Of a stretch of DNA of 47,204 bases, positions 44,616 to 47,204 are shown piece by piece. The position numbers were made by a program, and so were the translations under genes. The notes beneath the pieces were generated by a model that was not told the origin of the DNA, ran no database searches, and saw only the letters and a list, made by a program, of their open reading frames with translations. The number at the start of each line of letters is the position of its first letter. The first letter of the stretch is position 1. Source of the stretch: UBA4656 sp002405525 (lineage in GTDB: Bacteria > Pseudomonadota > Gammaproteobacteria > Xanthomonadales > Ahniellaceae); contig DAIMGT010000024.1 in NCBI GenBank assembly GCA_036723735.1, forward strand, positions 1 to 47,204. Reading direction: 5' to 3'.

Positions 44616-45281
44616 TCAACCACGCGGCGCGTCCGGCTGATTCTCGGGTCGGGCGCGGTCGAACGCGGGCACCGCGAGACAGGTCTGGTAAATGCGCCTC
44701 ACCGTCGGGAACGGCGCCAGGTCGATCGCGAAGCGCAGCGCGTTGTAGCACTGCGGCACCACGCAGATGTCGGCGATCGACGGCGTGTCGCCCTCGCAGA
44801 AGTCGCCGGTCGACGGATTGCCGGCCAGCAGTTCCTCCAGCGCCGCAAGCCCGGCGCCGATCCAGTGGCGCACCCAGCGTTCGCGTTCGACCTGCGGCGC
44901 GTTGAACTCGGCTTCCAGCCATTGCAGCACGCGAACGTTGTTCAGAGGATGGATGTCGCAGGCCACGAGCAGGGCCAGCGAGCGCGCCCGCGCGCGTTCG
45001 CGGGCAGTGGCCGGCAGCAGGCGGGCGCCGGCATAGGTTTCCTCGAGGTACTCGACGATGGCCAACGACTGGCGGATCACGCGCTCGCCATCGACCAGCA
45101 CCGGGACCATGCGCTGCGGGTTCAGCGCGTGGTAGCCGGGCATGTGCTGGGCGCCGGTCGCGGGCGCGATGTTCACCGGCACCACCTCGTATGGCAGCCC
45201 CTTCAGGTTGAGCGCGATGCGCACCCGATAGGCGGCGCTGGAGCGCCAGTAGCTGAACAGCTTCATGCCCTCCGCAGACAT
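44616..45281 (-). CDS. maiA: Maleylacetoacetate isomerase (zeta-class GST)
   Basis: 221 aa. The zeta-class active-site motif SYWRSSAAYRVRIALNLKG is at the N-terminus, followed by the glutathione-binding QSLAIVEYLEE and the C-terminal helical domain (DIHPLNNVRVLQWL, then TPSIADICVVPQ). It isomerises maleylacetoacetate to fumarylacetoacetate in tyrosine breakdown, matching the fahA and hmgA genes upstream. The ATG at 45279-45281 has a G-rich ribosome site; ATG 45266 (MKLFSYW) is the family-typical start but its GGAGG is only two bases away. Confidence 0.92.
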   Translation of the reverse strand: MSAEGMKLFSYWRSSAAYRVRIALNLKGLPYEVVPVNIAPATGAQHMPGYHALNPQRMVPVLVDGERVIRQSLAIVEYLEETYAGARLLPATARERARARSLALLVACDIHPLNNVRVLQWLEAEFNAPQVERERWVRHWIGAGLAALEELLAGNPSTGDFCEGDTPSIADICVVPQCYNALRFAIDLAPFPTVRRIYQTCLAVPAFDRARPENQPDAPRG

Positions 45282-45572
45282 CGAGCCCCCTCGTTCCGCC
45301 GCCACGCGCCCGGGCCGCCGAAGCCGCAGGACGGCCGCGGCGGGCTGCTAGGTTAGCGCGCGGCAACGGGCCGGGCGATGCCTGCCCATCCCGTCGATCT
45401 CGCCGTCCATCGCCGGACCCGGTGCACGAAGCCTGCGGAAGAACCCGGCGCCCCGGGATCCTGGAGCCGCGCGCGGCGCGGATCCGGGGTTGCTGCAGAT
45501 CATCCGCGTGGGCGCGTGGTCGGCGCGCAAGCCATCCGTCGCCCGGGCGGGAGGCTGCCGAATGGCACGTCC
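45282..45572. other. Gap between fahA and maiA
   Basis: 291 bp within the tyrosine-degradation cluster. I see no supported gene, no clear promoter and none of the repeats found in the other gaps. Frames across it are compositional. Confidence 0.4.
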
Positions 45573-46592
45573 TCAGTCTCCGGAGACGAACCGGACGACG
45601 CGCTGCTCGATGGCGCCAAACACGGTGTGACCGGAACGATCCAGCATCTCGATCCGGACCTGGTCGCCGAACCGCAGGAACGGCGTCGTCGGTTTTCCGT
45701 CGTGCAGGGTCTCGATCGTGCGCCGCTCGGCAAGGCAGGAGGCGCCCCTCGACTCGTCCTGGTTGGCAATGGTGCCGGAGCCGATGATGGTGCCCGCCGA
45801 CAGAGGCCGCGTGCGGGCCGCGTGGGCGATCAGGCGGGCGAAGGAGAACTGCATGTCCACCCCCGCCTCGGGTGCCCCGAACCACCGCCCGTTCAGGTGG
45901 GTGGTCAGCGGCAGGTGCACCTTTTCGTCGCGCCAGGCCGGGCCCAGTTCGTCCGGCGTGGCAAGCACCGGCGACAGTGCCGAGCGCGGCTTCGACTGCA
46001 GGAAGCCGAAGCCCTTCGCCAGCTCGTCCGGAATCAGGTTGCGCAGCGAGACGTCGTTGACCAGGCCGATCAGCTGCACGTGCGCGACGGCCTGTTCGGG
46101 CGTGACCGCCATCGGCACGTCGTCGGTGACCACGATCACCTCGGCTTCGAGGTCGATGCCGTAGTCCTCGCTGGTGACGGCGATGTCGTCGCGTGGCCCG
46201 AAGAACCCCGCACTGACCGCCTGGTACATCAGCGGTTCGTCGTAGAACGACTTCGGCACCTCGGCGCCGCGCGCGCGACGCACCCGCTCGACATGCGGCA
46301 GATAGGCGCTGCCGTCGACGAACTCGTAGGCGCGCGGCAGCGGCGCCGCCAGCGCGACGGGTTCGAGGTCGAACACCTGCTGCGACTCGACCAACCCGGT
46401 GCCGCCGTTGCCCGCAACCTCCTCCAGGAGTTCGGCCACCGCGTTGAGGCGCGGCGCGGCGTGCTGCCAATCCTCGAGCGCCCGCTGCAGGGTGTGGGCG
46501 ATCTGCGGCACCACCACCGCCTTGCGCAGGTCGCGGCTGGCGACGATGAGCGTGCCGTCACGGCCGCCGGACTTTAGCGAGGCGAGTTTCAT
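45573..46592 (-). CDS. fahA: Fumarylacetoacetate hydrolase
   Basis: 339 aa, ATG at 46590-46592 giving the family start MKLASLKSG. The catalytic FAH domain holds the metal ligands in DYGIDLEAEVIVVTDD and FLQSKPRSALSPV, and GSGTIANQDESRG is highly conserved. It splits fumarylacetoacetate to fumarate and acetoacetate, the last step of tyrosine and homogentisate catabolism. Length is that of the bacterial short form used with HmgA in Xanthomonas and Pseudomonas. Lies between hmgA and maiA on the same strand. Confidence 0.93.
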   Translation of the reverse strand: MKLASLKSGGRDGTLIVASRDLRKAVVVPQIAHTLQRALEDWQHAAPRLNAVAELLEEVAGNGGTGLVESQQVFDLEPVALAAPLPRAYEFVDGSAYLPHVERVRRARGAEVPKSFYDEPLMYQAVSAGFFGPRDDIAVTSEDYGIDLEAEVIVVTDDVPMAVTPEQAVAHVQLIGLVNDVSLRNLIPDELAKGFGFLQSKPRSALSPVLATPDELGPAWRDEKVHLPLTTHLNGRWFGAPEAGVDMQFSFARLIAHAARTRPLSAGTIIGSGTIANQDESRGASCLAERRTIETLHDGKPTTPFLRFGDQVRIEMLDRSGHTVFGAIEQRVVRFVSGD

Positions 46593-46631
46593 CGGGGGCT
46601 CAAGGCTGAGGACTGGGGTTGGCTTGCGTCG

Positions 46632-46658
46632 GGTGCAATGAATGCAGCGAACTGCACC
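46632..46658. repeat. Palindromic repeat family A, copy 2
   Basis: 27-bp palindrome with GGTGCA and TGCACC ends; read on the minus strand it differs from copy 1 (25790-25816) at about three positions. Confidence 0.7.
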
Positions 46659-46678
46659 GCGCCGATGGCGGGGGTATC

Positions 46679-46706
46679 GGGTAAAGGGTATAGGGCCCAG
46701 GGTATA
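46679..46706. repeat. TATACCC/GGGTATA repeat, copy in minus orientation
   Basis: Contains GGGTATAGGGCCCAGGG and then TATAG. Its reverse complement resembles 46804-46831 and part of 37041-37066 (CTATACCCTGG). Confidence 0.6.
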
Positions 46707-46803
46707 GTCGACCGAATGCTGCGTCCTGCGATGCGATGCGTGGCGGTAACCACCGCATCGCCGGAGCACCTTCGCGCGCGAGTCATCCAACCCGCCACGC
46801 CAT

Positions 46804-46831
46804 CCCCCTATACCCTGGGCTCTGTACCCTG
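46804..46831. repeat. TATACCC/GGGTATA repeat, copy in plus orientation
   Basis: Reads CTATACCCTGGGC then TCTGTACCCTG, close to 37041-37066 and to the reverse complement of 46679-46706. Confidence 0.6.
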
Positions 46832-46849
46832 CTGCTTCTCCGACGAGGC

Positions 46850-46874
46850 GGTGCGTCGCTGCGCCCATTGCACC
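46850..46874. repeat. Palindromic repeat family A, copy 3
   Basis: A 25-bp copy, two bases shorter than copy 1, sharing TCGCTGCGC and CATTGCACC. It ends 18 bp before the hmgA stop codon. Confidence 0.65.
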
Positions 46875-46892
46875 CTATCCGTTCCGGCAACG

Positions 46893-47204
46893 CTAGCGTG
46901 GCGGCTGGAAGTTACGCCGCAGGCCCTGCCAGCACTCGGCGTAGTCGCGCTGCAACTGCAGCGCGTCCATCGCCTGCCGGGTCGGGCGCAGCACCATCCG
47001 GGTCTCGAACATGAAAGCCATGGTGTCGGCGAGTTTCTCGGGGCGCGAGGTGTCCGCGGCGGCTGCCCGGTCGGCCGTCGCGCCGTCCGGGCCATGGCCG
47101 CTCATGCAGTTGTGCAGCGAGGCACCGCCGGGGACGAAGCCGCCGGCCTTGGCGTCGTAGACGCCGTGCACCAGGCCCATGAACTCGCTGGCCACGTTGC
47201 GGTG
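46893..47204 (-). CDS. hmgA: Homogentisate 1,2-dioxygenase, C-terminal part (runs off the window)
   Basis: The last 103 residues of HmgA; the gene continues beyond the right edge. HRNVASEFMGLVHGVYDAK, FVPGGASLHNCMSGHGPD and FMFETRMVLRPTRQA are the diagnostic C-terminal sequences; the final His and Glu ligands of the iron site lie in or just before this part. It opens the aromatic ring of homogentisate, the product of tyrosine/phenylalanine breakdown, feeding MaiA and FahA encoded downstream. The reading frame is open to the edge; the apparent start inside the window is only a GTG valine codon. Confidence 0.93.
   Translation of the reverse strand, partial: HRNVASEFMGLVHGVYDAKAGGFVPGGASLHNCMSGHGPDGATADRAAAADTSRPEKLADTMAFMFETRMVLRPTRQAMDALQLQRDYAECWQGLRRNFQPPR

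Larger units (their letters stand above)
46593..46892. other. 300-bp gap filled with inverted repeats (hmgA-fahA)
   Basis: No gene. From 46632 to 46874 the order is A, B, spacer, B, A, with the two halves in opposite orientation: family A palindromes at 46632-46658 and 46850-46874, and TATACCCTGG-type strings at 46679-46706 and 46804-46831. The spacer between is about 97 bp. The whole could fold as one long cruciform or mRNA structure. Confidence 0.65.

Overview
The window is GC-rich chromosomal DNA, densely coded on both strands, with no rRNA, tRNA, CRISPR array, phage or transposase gene visible. The gene set points to a gammaproteobacterium of the Xanthomonadales/Lysobacterales type: a CopL-family leader gene before copper genes, a DUF4398 lipoprotein paired with an OmpA-family lipoprotein, a cystathionine beta-synthase/gamma-lyase pair, a eukaryote-like class I aldolase, PilU, and hmgA-fahA-maiA tyrosine catabolism. 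This placement is inference from gene families; no marker gene is present. A minority block (regB-regA, a bciA-like vinyl reductase, ilvN-ilvB) looks more like purple non-sulfur/alphaproteobacterial families.

Layout. 0-4 kb: a BLUF blue-light sensor, a secreted SGNH-like protein and an NhaP2-type antiporter. 4.1-8.9 kb: a tightly coupled metal (probably copper) resistance operon: CopL-like protein, TolC-family lipoprotein, two-domain multicopper oxidase, an unknown exported protein, a periplasmic HMA protein and a MerT-like membrane protein. The unknown protein's signal-peptide region carries an inserted inverted-repeat element. 9-13.5 kb: ferredoxin-NADP reductase, an F420-reductase-like oxidoreductase and a DJ-1/PfpI protein divergent from a LysR regulator, then a glycosyltransferase. 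13.6-18.5 kb: a CocE-type hydrolase and an M14 metallopeptidase. 18.6-22 kb: a TonB-dependent receptor coupled to a Cys/His-rich beta-propeller protein, divergent from the RegB/RegA redox two-component system. The intergenic region between these two units holds two matching dyads that resemble RegA/RegR boxes. 24-27.6 kb: a BciA-like 8-vinyl reductase and acetolactate synthase.

27.7-29.9 kb: a zinc-starvation unit (DUF1826 protein and a 67-aa protein, divergent from a COG0523/CobW GTPase) around a perfect Zur-type palindrome. 30-35.6 kb: a DUF5916 protein, a DUF6498 membrane protein, fructose-bisphosphate aldolase and an MFS transporter. 35.7-38.5 kb: reverse transsulfuration (CGL, CBS). 38.6-41.8 kb: a YdcH-like protein, an OmpA/DUF4398 lipoprotein pair and PilU. 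41.8-44.6 kb: a broken GNAT gene, then an ammonium transporter translationally coupled to an unknown cytoplasmic protein. 44.6-47.2 kb: maiA, fahA and the 3' end of hmgA.

Several intergenic gaps (25.8, 35.7, 36.9-37.2, 46.6-46.9 kb) carry related short palindromic repeats. The most interesting points are the BciA-like gene beside RegBA in a window that also holds an AppA-like BLUF protein, the twin RegA-type boxes, the Zur palindrome in a 27-bp divergent promoter, the repeat insertion in the metal operon, and the unknown protein coupled to Amt.
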